This document shows positions 54,466 to 62,961 of a stretch of 64,000 nt of DNA, piece after piece. Numbering within the stretch: the stretch's first letter is position 1; the number at the start of each line of letters is the position of its first letter. The stretch spans positions 682,001 to 746,000 of the forward strand of contig NZ_AP027737.1 of assembly GCF_030296695.1 (NCBI RefSeq), in the 5' to 3' direction. Origin of the DNA: Agromyces mangrovi (lineage in GTDB: Bacteria; Actinomycetota; Actinomycetes; Actinomycetales; Microbacteriaceae). The notes under the pieces are model-generated. The model saw nothing but the letters and a program-made list of their open reading frames with translations. It made no database searches and was not told the DNA's origin. Position numbers and translations under genes: made by a program.

Positions 54466-56061
54466 CTACTGACGGGCGAGGTCGCGACGCCGGAACCCCG
54501 CGAAGCCGACCGCGAGGAAGAACAGCGTCACGAGGCTGATCCAGACGAGCCCCCACCAGTCCGCGTCCGCGCTGGTGACGTTGGGCACGTGCCAGTACGG
54601 GCTGATCGCGAGCACCCAGTCCCACAGGTTGAACGTGGGCCCGAGGATCGTGAGCGCGAACGAGACGAGCACGCCGGCCCACGCCGCCAGGGAGACGTGC
54701 GGCCTCGCGCCGACCACGGCGACCGAGAGCGCGACGACGGTCCACACCGCGGGCACCGTCGCGGCCGCCTGCACGAACACGTCGCCGAAGGTCACGCCGA
54801 TGTCGGCGGCACCCGCAAGCGCCGCCATGAGCGTGCCGGCGACCAGCATGTACACGGCCGGGGCGCCCAGTGCGATGAGCACGTTGCTCGCGTAGTACCG
54901 GGGGCGGGCGGTCGCGGTGGCGATGATCGGCTCGAGCCGGTCGCCCAGCTCCTCCGCGCGCACCTTGAGCATCGTCTGCACGCCGGGGATCGACGCGATG
55001 ATGCCGACGAGACTGAGGATCGTGACGAGGAACGCGCTGACGAGCTCGGCGTCCGTGACGGCGCCGGCGGCGAGCATCTGCTGGAGCGCCGCATCGCCGC
55101 CGAGGATGTCGGTCACCGAAGTGGCGAGGTACCCGAACACGAGCCCGAGCGCGACGAACGCGATCGTCCAGCTCAGCATCGGGCCGCGGTTGAGCCGCAG
55201 CGCGAGCCGCCAGGTCGAGCGGTCGCGCCCACGCGCGGGACCGGGCCGCGGCGCGATGGCACCCGCACCGAACTCGCGTCGGGCCTGCAGCACGAAGGCG
55301 ACGACCAGCAGCACGACGGTCAGCGCCACTGCCGCCAGCAACGGCCACCAGTTGTCGTCCACGGCCGGCTTCGTCTCGGTCATCCACCCGAGCGGGTTGA
55401 TCCAGATCACCCAGTCCGGTGCATCGAGGGCGTAGGTCACGCCACGGGCGATGAAGAGCACGCCGAGGGTCGCGACCGCGAGCGAGTTCGCGGTGCGCGC
55501 GTCGGAGCCCAGCTGCGCGGTGACCGAAGCGACGCCGGTGAACGTCCAGGCCGTCGCCGTCATCGTGGCCGCGAGCAGCATGGTCGCGTTCCACCCGCCG
55601 CCGAACGCGACGGTGACCAGCCCGGTCACGAGGCCCAGCACGATCGCGAAGACGAGGCACATCCACACCGCGGCCATCAGTCGGGCCGCGCGGCCCATCA
55701 CGCCCGACGCGAGCAGTTCCGCCTGCCCCGAGTCCTCCTGGGCACGGGTCGCGCGGGTGACGGCGAAGATGACGCCGAGCGCCGCGATGAGCCCGCCGAG
55801 GGCGAGCGAGCGCCAGGCGGCGAAGCCGTCCGTGGTCGACAGGTCGAACGCCGGCCCGAAGATGATCGCCATGGCCGGGTTCGCGCCGACCGCCGCGGCG
55901 AACGCGTTGCGGTCGTCCTCGGTGGGGAAGATGAGCGGGTACAGCATCGACGACGACGCGAGCAGCGTCGTCAGCAGCATCCAGGGGGCGAGCAGGCGCC
56001 CGTCGTGCCGGACCTCCGCGCGCAGAAGGGGCGGCGTCCCGGTGATCGCGGTCGCGGCCAT
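54466..56061 (-). CDS. ABC exporter permease, twelve-helix type
   Basis: 531 aa, two sets of about six helices, as in actinobacterial polyketide/antibiotic-resistance permeases. Typical stretches: EDSGQAELLASGVMGRAARLM and LGDRLEPIIATATARPRYYASN. ATG 56061 follows the ATPase stop by 1 nt, so the two form one exporter. Substrate unknown. Confidence 0.87.
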   Translation of the reverse strand: MAATAITGTPPLLRAEVRHDGRLLAPWMLLTTLLASSSMLYPLIFPTEDDRNAFAAAVGANPAMAIIFGPAFDLSTTDGFAAWRSLALGGLIAALGVIFAVTRATRAQEDSGQAELLASGVMGRAARLMAAVWMCLVFAIVLGLVTGLVTVAFGGGWNATMLLAATMTATAWTFTGVASVTAQLGSDARTANSLAVATLGVLFIARGVTYALDAPDWVIWINPLGWMTETKPAVDDNWWPLLAAVALTVVLLVVAFVLQARREFGAGAIAPRPGPARGRDRSTWRLALRLNRGPMLSWTIAFVALGLVFGYLATSVTDILGGDAALQQMLAAGAVTDAELVSAFLVTILSLVGIIASIPGVQTMLKVRAEELGDRLEPIIATATARPRYYASNVLIALGAPAVYMLVAGTLMAALAGAADIGVTFGDVFVQAAATVPAVWTVVALSVAVVGARPHVSLAAWAGVLVSFALTILGPTFNLWDWVLAISPYWHVPNVTSADADWWGLVWISLVTLFFLAVGFAGFRRRDLARQ

Positions 56062-56062
56062 C

Positions 56063-56971
56063 TCAGGACGCCTGCTCGTCGGCGTCGGGCTCGTAGAGGC
56101 GCAGGAACAGCGACTCGAGCGACGGGGGCTCGACCGTGAGGGCGGTGATGCCGAACGGCGTGAGCTGCGCCATCGCGTCGCCCACCCGGGAGGCATCCAC
56201 CGTCGCCGTCATGCGCAGGCCGTCGACGTGGATGTCGGACAGGTCCGCCAGCGCCGCGTCCGGCACCGGCCGGGCGAAGGTGGCGTGGATCGTGGTGCGG
56301 GAGCCCTGCTGCAGGTCGGCGAGCGTGCCGGTCTGCACGATCTCGCCCTGGCGGATGATCGACAGCCGGTCGGCGAGCGTCTCGACCTCGCTCATGATGT
56401 GGCTGGAGAGCAGTACCGACGCGCCGCGTTCCTTGGCCTCCCCGACGACCTCCTGGAAGACGTTCTCCATGAGCGGGTCCAGGCCGCTCGTCGGCTCGTC
56501 GAGGATCAGCAGCTCGACGTCGGACGCGAGCGCCGCGACGATCGCGACCTTCTGCCGGTTGCCCTTCGAGTACTGCCGGCCGCGCTTGGTGGGGTCGAGC
56601 TCGAACCGCTCGATCAGCTCCGCCCGGCGCGACTCGTCGAGGCCCCCTCGCAGGGATCCGAGCAGGTCGATCGCCTCGCCGCCGGTCATGCCGGGCCAGA
56701 GCGACACGTCGCCGGGCACGTAGGCGATGCGCCGGTGGAGTTCGACCACGTCGTGCCACGGGTCCTTGCCGAGCACGCTCGCCGTGCCGCCGTCTCCGCG
56801 CAGCAGGCCGAGCAGCACGCGGATCGTGGTCGACTTGCCCGCGCCGTTCGGCCCGAGGAACCCGTGCACCTGTCCGCGCTCGACCGTGAGGTCCACGCCC
56901 TTCAGCGCCTGGAAGCGCCCGTACGACTTCGTCAGACCCTCGACCCGGATCACTGCATCGGTCTCGCCCAT
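56063..56971 (-). CDS. ABC exporter ATP-binding protein
   Basis: 302 aa. Walker A GPNGAGKSTTI, signature YSKGNRQKV (variant of LSGGQ, usual in this exporter class), Walker B LLILDEPTSGLDPL and the H-loop LLSSHIMSE. Partner of the permease directly downstream. The divergent TetR gene at 57066 probably controls the pair. Confidence 0.93.
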   Translation of the reverse strand: MGETDAVIRVEGLTKSYGRFQALKGVDLTVERGQVHGFLGPNGAGKSTTIRVLLGLLRGDGGTASVLGKDPWHDVVELHRRIAYVPGDVSLWPGMTGGEAIDLLGSLRGGLDESRRAELIERFELDPTKRGRQYSKGNRQKVAIVAALASDVELLILDEPTSGLDPLMENVFQEVVGEAKERGASVLLSSHIMSEVETLADRLSIIRQGEIVQTGTLADLQQGSRTTIHATFARPVPDAALADLSDIHVDGLRMTATVDASRVGDAMAQLTPFGITALTVEPPSLESLFLRLYEPDADEQAS

Positions 56972-57053
56972 GGACGTCTCCTCATCGGATGGTGACGGAA
57001 CATCGCCAGCATAGGGCGAACTCCACGACCGGGGAAATACCCCCGACGCGCGC

Positions 57054-57059
57054 TATCCT
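57054..57059 (+). promoter_or_regulatory. -10 element (TATCCT) for a leaderless tetR mRNA
   Basis: TATCCT, 6 nt, ATG 57066. Confidence 0.5.
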
Positions 57060-57065
57060 GTGCGA

Positions 57066-57680
57066 ATGGCCGAGACGGAAGCGGCCGCAGCGCGGCGCCG
57101 CGTCGGGCGTCGCAGCGGCGACAGCGGCACGCGCGACGCGATCCTCGACGCCGCGCGCGACCTGTTCGCCGAGCTCGGTTACGACGGGGCCTCCGTGCGT
57201 GCCATCGCCGCCCGCGCCGGCGTCGACCCGGCGCTCATCCGGCACTACTTCGGCGACAAGCAGGCGCTGTTCGCGACCGCGATGGCCGAGCGATCAGCGA
57301 TCGGTCCACGACTCGGCGAGGCGTTCGCGGGCCCGCCCGACCAGCTCGCGTCGAGGCTCGCGGACGCGTACCTGCGCCTCTGGGAGGACGCCGACACCCG
57401 CCCGATCCTCATGGCGCTCGCACGTTCGGCGATGACCTCGCCGGAGGCGAGCCGACTGCTGCGCGACACCTTGACCGCCCGCATCCGCGACATCGGCCCG
57501 ATCCCCCAGATCGGCGAACCGGCCGCGCGGGGGATCGTCGCCGCGGGCGCCCAGCTCTTCGGCATCGCCGTCGCCCGGCACGTGCTCGAGATGCCCGGCC
57601 TCGCAGAGCTCACCCACGACGAGCTCGTCGAGCTGGTGACCCCGACCGTTCGGCACCACCTCGGCGCCGCAGCGCCCTGA
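57066..57680 (+). CDS. TetR-family regulator beside the ABC exporter
   Basis: 204 aa. HTH: TRDAILDAARDLFAELGYDGASVRAIAARAGVDPALIRHYFGDK, and a TetR C-terminal domain with MALARSAMTSPEASRLLRD. Divergent from the exporter ATPase gene by 94 nt. Likely represses the exporter; the ligand is unknown. Confidence 0.9.
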   Translation: MAETEAAAARRRVGRRSGDSGTRDAILDAARDLFAELGYDGASVRAIAARAGVDPALIRHYFGDKQALFATAMAERSAIGPRLGEAFAGPPDQLASRLADAYLRLWEDADTRPILMALARSAMTSPEASRLLRDTLTARIRDIGPIPQIGEPAARGIVAAGAQLFGIAVARHVLEMPGLAELTHDELVELVTPTVRHHLGAAAP

Positions 57681-57687
57681 CGTCGCG

Positions 57688-58472
57688 TCAGATGCCCTGC
57701 CAGGCGGGCTTGTTCGCCCAGGCGTGCCGGTAGTACGACAGGTTCGCGAGCTTCGACGCGGCGGCCTCGTCGACGATCACGGTCGTGTGCGGATGCAGCT
57801 GGATGGCCGAGCCCGGCTGGCTCGACGTCACCGGCCCCTCGACCGCCGCGGCGATCGCGTCGGCCTTGGCCTCGCCGAACGCCAGCAGCAGCAGGTGGCG
57901 GGCACGCAGGATCGTGCCGAGGCCCTGCGTGATGCAGTGCATGGGCACGTCGTCGGGCGAGTCGAAGAAGCGCGCGTTGTCGGCGCGCGTCGGCTCGGTC
58001 AGCGTCTTCACGCGCGTGAGCGACGCGAACGACGACCCCGGCTCGTTGAAGCCGATGTGCCCGGTGCGGCCGATGCCGAGGATCTGCACGTCGACGCCTC
58101 CCGCGGCCTCGATGGCCGCCTCGTAGTCGTCGCCCGCGGTCTCGATGCCGTCGGCCGACCCGTTCGGCACGTGGATGAGCTCGGGCGTGAGGCCGAGCGG
58201 CTCCACGACCTCGCGCGTGATGACCGCGCGGTAGCTCTCGGGATGCCCTCGGGCAGGCCGACGTACTCGTCGAGCGCGAAGCCGCGCACGCGCGACACGT
58301 CGACGCCGTCCGTCGCGATGCGCGCCGCCAGCGCGCGGTAGCCCGCCAGCGGCGTCGAGCCGGTCGCGAGCCCGAGCACCGCGTCGGCCTTCCGGGCGAC
58401 GGTGCCGAGGATGGCGTCGGCGACGAGCGCACCCGCCTCCTCCTCGCTGCGGACGATGACGATCTCAGCCAT
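57688..58472 (-). CDS. nagB: Glucosamine-6-phosphate deaminase, one frameshift
   Basis: About 261 aa once repaired. Converts GlcN-6-P to fructose-6-P and ammonia. First frame: MAEIVIVRSEEEAGALVADA, LGLATGSTPLAGYRALA, FALDEYVGLPEG. One base is missing near 58245-58247, after which HPESYRAVITREVVEPLGL would follow. Then GIGRTGHIGFNEPGSSF holds the active-site His and Glu. The start overlaps the ROK stop by 8 nt. Confidence 0.92.
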
Positions 58473-59385
58473 GTGCTGCCTCTCCGACGAGTGCGGCGCC
58501 GACGGCGGCCGCGGGGAATCCGAACGGGATGACCTGCACGCGGTCCTGCAGGTCCAGGGATGCGAGGAACGGCGAGGACGCCGCCCAGTGCGAGAGTATT
58601 CCGCGCACGCCGACCAGCAGGCGGTCGCCGAGGGCGCTCAGCCCGCCGCCGATCACGACCGTGTCCATGTCGGACGTGAGCACGAGGATGCGCACCGCCG
58701 ACGCGACGCCGGCGAGGAACGTGTCGCGCGCGGCGATCGCCCGCGCGTCGCCGCGCTCGGCCGCGTCGAACAGGTCGGGTGCGGGGTGCGGCGAGTCGGT
58801 CGGCCACAGGCGGGCGACCGCCGAGCCCGACGCGACCGTCTCGAGGCATCCGCGCTGCCCGCAGGCGCACGGCTCCCCCGCCGGGTCGACCGGGATGTGC
58901 CCGATCTCGCCCGCGACGCCGTGGCCGCCGCGCAGCAGCCGGCCGTCGAGCACGAGGCCCGCCGCGAGCCCGGTGCCGAGGTTCAGGTAGGCCATCGACC
59001 GGGCGCGCAGCCCGTCGGCCACGCCGAGCAGGTGGTGCGCACCGAGCGCCGCGGCCTTCACGTCGTTCTCGACCCGCACCCGCACGCGGAACTCGTCGGC
59101 GAGCCGCGGGCCGAGGTCGAGCCCCTCGAGGCCGAGGTTCACCGCGTGCGCCACCCGTCCGCTGCCGTTGTCGACCGCACCGGGGATGCCGATGCCGATC
59201 GACTCGAACCCGCCGATGCCGGCGCCCGTGAGCTCCCCCATGCGCCGCACCGTGCGCACCGCGGTCTCCACGACCGCGTCCGCGCCGAAGCCCGTGGGCA
59301 TGCGCACCTGGTCGCTCAACTCGCCGTCCGCGCCGATCGCGACGGCGGCGGTCTTCGTGCCGCCGATGTCGATGCCGAGCCTCAT
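58465..59385 (-). CDS. ROK-family sugar kinase, probably N-acetylglucosamine kinase
   Basis: 306 aa. ATP-binding GIDIGGTKTAAVAI, ROK zinc site HIPVDPAGEPCACGQRGCLE, and sugar-site VENDVKAAALGAHHL. No N-terminal HTH, so an enzyme and not a repressor. Placed between nagB and a NagZ-like hydrolase, it would phosphorylate the GlcNAc that the hydrolase releases. Glucokinase is the alternative. Confidence 0.9.
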   Translation of the reverse strand: MRLGIDIGGTKTAAVAIGADGELSDQVRMPTGFGADAVVETAVRTVRRMGELTGAGIGGFESIGIGIPGAVDNGSGRVAHAVNLGLEGLDLGPRLADEFRVRVRVENDVKAAALGAHHLLGVADGLRARSMAYLNLGTGLAAGLVLDGRLLRGGHGVAGEIGHIPVDPAGEPCACGQRGCLETVASGSAVARLWPTDSPHPAPDLFDAAERGDARAIAARDTFLAGVASAVRILVLTSDMDTVVIGGGLSALGDRLLVGVRGILSHWAASSPFLASLDLQDRVQVIPFGFPAAAVGAALVGEAAHG

Positions 59386-60848
59386 GCGGCCGCCACCGGG
59401 TCGGGAGCCAGGTCGTCGAGCGCCACGAGCAGCGCGTCACCCACGAGGCGCGAGGCGCCGAAGGTCGCGAGGTCGGCGTAGGCGCGGTCGGCGCCCGGCC
59501 AGCCCATCTCGACCACGATCACGTCGGGCCGGGCCGCGCGCAGGGCGTCGACGGCGGCGCGGGCGAAGTCGTGGCGGTGCACGTCGCGGCCGATGACCAG
59601 CACGGGGCCGGTCAGGGCGGATGCCTCGAGTGACGCATCCCCCGGGCGCACCACGATCGCATCGGGCGAGTCGATGCCCCACGGGGCGACGCCGATCGCG
59701 ATGTTCGCCTCGGACTCGAGGCGGACCAGGGTCGCGGGCGCGCCCTGCGCGAGGCGCTCGCGCGCGGCATCCGTCACCTCGAAGGAGGCGGCGATGCGGC
59801 GCAGTTCGGCGTCGCGGTCGAGGGGCGCGGCGGGCGCCTCGCTCGGACGCGCGGCGTCCGCGAGTGCGCGCACGCGCCCCGCGGCATCCGTCACCCGCTC
59901 CTCGGGGAGGCGACCGTCGGCCACCGCGGCCAGCACCGCCTGGACGATCTCGTCGAGCAGCGCCTCCGTCGTGTCGGTGCCGATGCAGAGCAGGTCGCAG
60001 CCGGCGACGAGGGCGCGCACGGCCGCCTCGGGGATGCCGTGCACGCCGCTCGCCCCGTGCATGTCGAGCGCGTCGCTCACGACGACGCCCTCGAACCCCA
60101 GCTCCGCGCGGAGCAGGCGAAGCACACGCGGAGACAGGGTGGCGGGGTGGTCCGCATCGAGCTGCGGCAGCAGGATGTGGCTGGTCATGACGGTGCGCGC
60201 TCCGGCCGCGATCGCGGCGCGGAACGGCACGAGCTCGCGGGTCGCCAGCTCGTCGGCCGAGCGATCGACGACCGGCAGCGACACGTGCGAGTCGGCGTCC
60301 GTGTCGCCGTGGCCCGGGAAGTGCTTCGCGCTCGCGGCCACGCCCGTCGACTGGAGGCCGCGGGTCCACGCGACCGAGTGGCGCGCGACCAGCTCGGGGT
60401 CGGTGCCGAAGCTGCGCGTGCCGATGACCGGGTTGTCGGGGTTGGAGTTCACGTCGACGTCGGGCGCGAACGCGAGGGTGCATCCGCTCGCCCGCAGGGC
60501 TTCGCCGACGCGGCGACCGATCTCCTCGGTGTAGGCCACGTCGTCGATGCGACCCAGGACCGCGTTGCCCGGGTAGGGCGCACCGACGTCGTAGAACAGG
60601 CGCGTGACGTCGCCGCCCTCCTCGTCGATCGCGATCACGGCGTGCGGGTTGGCGTCCGTGATCCGGTCGTTCAGCGCCGCGAGCTGCTCGGGCGAGGCGA
60701 TGTTCGGGCCGAACACGCAGACCCCGCCGAGGCCGGCCGCGAGCCGATCGCGCACCCACCCGGGCAGCTCAGTGCCGGCGAATCCGGGCAGGAGCGTCGT
60801 GAGGGCGTCGCGCGACAGGTCGGCGGCACCCGGGTTCGCGACGGTCAT
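59382..60848 (-). CDS. nagZ: GH3 beta-N-acetylhexosaminidase, NagZ-like
   Basis: 488 aa. GH3 barrel with the NagZ signature KHFPGHGDTDADSHVSLP and nucleophile Asp in VVVSDALDMHGASG. A further 150-residue C-terminal domain follows, longer than the 340-aa enterobacterial NagZ. No signal peptide was seen, so it acts on imported chitobiose or muropeptide sugars in the cytoplasm. Stop and start overlaps couple it to the permease and the ROK kinase. Confidence 0.92.
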   Translation of the reverse strand: MTVANPGAADLSRDALTTLLPGFAGTELPGWVRDRLAAGLGGVCVFGPNIASPEQLAALNDRITDANPHAVIAIDEEGGDVTRLFYDVGAPYPGNAVLGRIDDVAYTEEIGRRVGEALRASGCTLAFAPDVDVNSNPDNPVIGTRSFGTDPELVARHSVAWTRGLQSTGVAASAKHFPGHGDTDADSHVSLPVVDRSADELATRELVPFRAAIAAGARTVMTSHILLPQLDADHPATLSPRVLRLLRAELGFEGVVVSDALDMHGASGVHGIPEAAVRALVAGCDLLCIGTDTTEALLDEIVQAVLAAVADGRLPEERVTDAAGRVRALADAARPSEAPAAPLDRDAELRRIAASFEVTDAARERLAQGAPATLVRLESEANIAIGVAPWGIDSPDAIVVRPGDASLEASALTGPVLVIGRDVHRHDFARAAVDALRAARPDVIVVEMGWPGADRAYADLATFGASRLVGDALLVALDDLAPDPVAAA

Positions 60849-61789
60849 CCCTTGACCGCCCCCGAGACCATGCCGCTCGTCATGCGGTTCTGCACGATGA
60901 GGAAGAAGATCACGACGGGAATGGCGATGAGCGTCGAGCCGGCCATGAGCTGGGCCCAGTCGGTGCCGCCGTTCGGGTCGAGGAAGGTGCGCAGCCACAC
61001 CGGCAGCGTCATGGCCTCGGGCCGCGGGTTGATGACCAGGGCGAACACGAACTCGTTCCACGCCTGGATGAACCCGAACACGCCCGTGGCGACGAGGCCC
61101 GGCGCGAGCAGCGGGAACGTGATGCGCCAGAACGCCTGCGTGCGGCTCAGGCCGTCGATCATCGCGGCCTCCTCGAGGTCGGCGGGCACGCCGTCGACGA
61201 ACCCGCGCAGGGTCCAGATCGTGAACGGCAGCACCGTGGCGACGTACACGAGCGTCAGGCCCGCGATCGAGTTGAGCAGGTGCCACGAGTCCATGACCCG
61301 GAACATCGAGATGATCATGGCCTCCGCCGGGATCATCTGGATGATGAGGATCGCGATGATGAACGACACCCGGCTGCGGAACCGGAAGCGGGTGACCGCG
61401 ACCGCCGCGAGGAACGCGAACACCAGCGCGATCAGCACGGTGAGGAGCGTGATCTGCAGCGAGTTCGCGAGCGCCGGCAGGAACGGTGCGCGCTCGTAGT
61501 TGAAGATGACGTCGACGTAGTTCTGCAGGCTGCCGTTCTCCGGCCAGAAGTGCACCTCGCTGCCGCGCACCTGGGAGTTCGGCTGCAGCGACGTGTTCAC
61601 CATCCAGTAGACGGGGAACACGCTCATGGCGAAGATCACCAGGGCGGATGCCGCGAGGAGCACCTTCCCGACGACCGAGCGCGCGCTCCGGCGGCGTGTG
61701 GGGGCGGCGGACGGCGTCGCGGGGAGGGCCGTCGTGCCGTGCGCGTGGGCGCCTGCCGTGACGGCGGCGCGCGTGTCGGCGGCGGTCAT
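60845..61789 (-). CDS. Sugar ABC transporter permease, MalG-type
   Basis: 314 aa, six helices, with the EAA loop DLEEAAMIDGLSRTQAFWRITFPLLAPG. Partner of the MalF-type permease (4-bp overlap) and the substrate-binding protein. No ATPase gene is in the window, so it probably shares an MsiK-like ATPase encoded elsewhere. Confidence 0.94.
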   Translation of the reverse strand: MTAADTRAAVTAGAHAHGTTALPATPSAAPTRRRSARSVVGKVLLAASALVIFAMSVFPVYWMVNTSLQPNSQVRGSEVHFWPENGSLQNYVDVIFNYERAPFLPALANSLQITLLTVLIALVFAFLAAVAVTRFRFRSRVSFIIAILIIQMIPAEAMIISMFRVMDSWHLLNSIAGLTLVYVATVLPFTIWTLRGFVDGVPADLEEAAMIDGLSRTQAFWRITFPLLAPGLVATGVFGFIQAWNEFVFALVINPRPEAMTLPVWLRTFLDPNGGTDWAQLMAGSTLIAIPVVIFFLIVQNRMTSGMVSGAVKG

Positions 61790-62766
61790 CGGTCCTCCTT
61801 GAGGCTCTGGCGGACGTAGTAGAGGGAGATGGCGACGAGGAACAGCACCACGATCACCGAGATCGCGCCGCCGACGCCGAAGTCGCCCGTGCCGAGCGAC
61901 ACGCGGTAGATGTACACGCCGAGCGTGTTGGTCTGCTCGGCGAGGCCGCCGAGCGCCTGCAGCGCATAGATCTGGGTGAACACGCGCAGGTCCCAGATGA
62001 TCTGCAGGATCGTCACGACGATGAGGATCGGCCGCAGGAACGGCACGATCACCAGGAAGAACCGCTTGAACGGGCCGGCGCCGTCGAGCTGCGCCGCCTC
62101 GAGCACCTCGTCGGGGACCTGGGTGAGGCCCGCGAACACGGTGAACGCGACGAACGGGATGGCGCCCCAGACGATCACGATGCCGGCGACGAAGAAGAAG
62201 CTGAGGGGCTCGAGCAGCCACGAGTGGCCGCGGAAGTCGAGGCCGAACCACTCGGAGAGCGCGTAGTTCAGCACGCCGTACTGCGAGTCGAAGATCCAGC
62301 CCCAGACGATGGTGGCCGACAGGGGCGGCATCGCCCAGGCGAGCAGCAGGCCGACCGAGACGAGCAGGCGCCAGCCGGCGGCCAGCTTGCGCATGAGCAG
62401 GGCGACCAGCACGCCGACGACCATGGTGATGACGACGCACGCGGCGGCGAAGAGCACCGAGCGGCCGAGCACCTGCCAGAACTCGGGGTCGCTCAGCACG
62501 CCGAGGTAGTTGCCGAGCCCGACGAACTCGGGCGGTGCGCCGAAGACCTGCGCGCGTCCGAACTCCTGGAACGACATGATGACCAGCTGCAGCAGCGGCC
62601 AGCCGATCACCGCGACGAGGATGATGAGCGCGGGAACGAGCAGCGCGTAGGGCGTGAGGCGTGCGCGGGTGCCGCCGCGGCGCTTCGGGCGGGGCGGGCG
62701 GCCGTCGGGCAGGGCGGCCCCGGCGTCGTCCCGGGCGGGCGCCTCGGGTCGAGTGACGGTGCTCAT
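61786..62766 (-). CDS. Sugar ABC transporter permease, MalF-type
   Basis: 326 aa, six helices after a cytoplasmic N-terminus of about 40 residues. EAA loop QVPDEVLEAAQLDGAGPFKRFFLVIVPFLRPIL. With the following gene it forms the channel for an amino-sugar oligosaccharide, judged from the operon. Confidence 0.94.
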   Translation of the reverse strand: MSTVTRPEAPARDDAGAALPDGRPPRPKRRGGTRARLTPYALLVPALIILVAVIGWPLLQLVIMSFQEFGRAQVFGAPPEFVGLGNYLGVLSDPEFWQVLGRSVLFAAACVVITMVVGVLVALLMRKLAAGWRLLVSVGLLLAWAMPPLSATIVWGWIFDSQYGVLNYALSEWFGLDFRGHSWLLEPLSFFFVAGIVIVWGAIPFVAFTVFAGLTQVPDEVLEAAQLDGAGPFKRFFLVIVPFLRPILIVVTILQIIWDLRVFTQIYALQALGGLAEQTNTLGVYIYRVSLGTGDFGVGGAISVIVVLFLVAISLYYVRQSLKEDR

Positions 62767-62832
62767 GGGGGTGACTCCTGGTTCGAGCGGGTGGTGCTGC
62801 CATGATGCGCGCGGCGGCACGAAAAGAACAGG

Positions 62833-62873
62833 GATGCCCGGCACGACGTGTGGTGCCGGTCGTGCCGGGCATC
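62833..62873 (-). terminator. Intercistronic hairpin between binding protein and permeases
   Basis: Perfect 15-bp stem (62833-62847 with 62859-62873), 11-nt loop, in the 195-nt gap. Confidence 0.75.
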
Positions 62874-62920
62874 GGCGGGCCCTGGGGCCCGAGGGTGGCC
62901 GCGGTGCGGCCGGTTCCGGA

Positions 62921-62946
62921 TCGGCGGCGTGTGTGGGCGCCGCCGA
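62921..62946 (-). terminator. Second hairpin just after the binding-protein gene
   Basis: Perfect 9-bp stem TCGGCGGCG/CGCCGCCGA with an 8-nt loop, 15 nt past the stop of the binding-protein gene. Together with the next hairpin it should lower permease expression relative to the binding protein. Confidence 0.65.
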
Positions 62947-62961
62947 CCCGGAGTGCGGGGA

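Noticed and set aside
58465-59385. ROK gene as a transcriptional repressor
   Set aside because: The protein starts directly with the ATP-binding motif and has no N-terminal helix-turn-helix.
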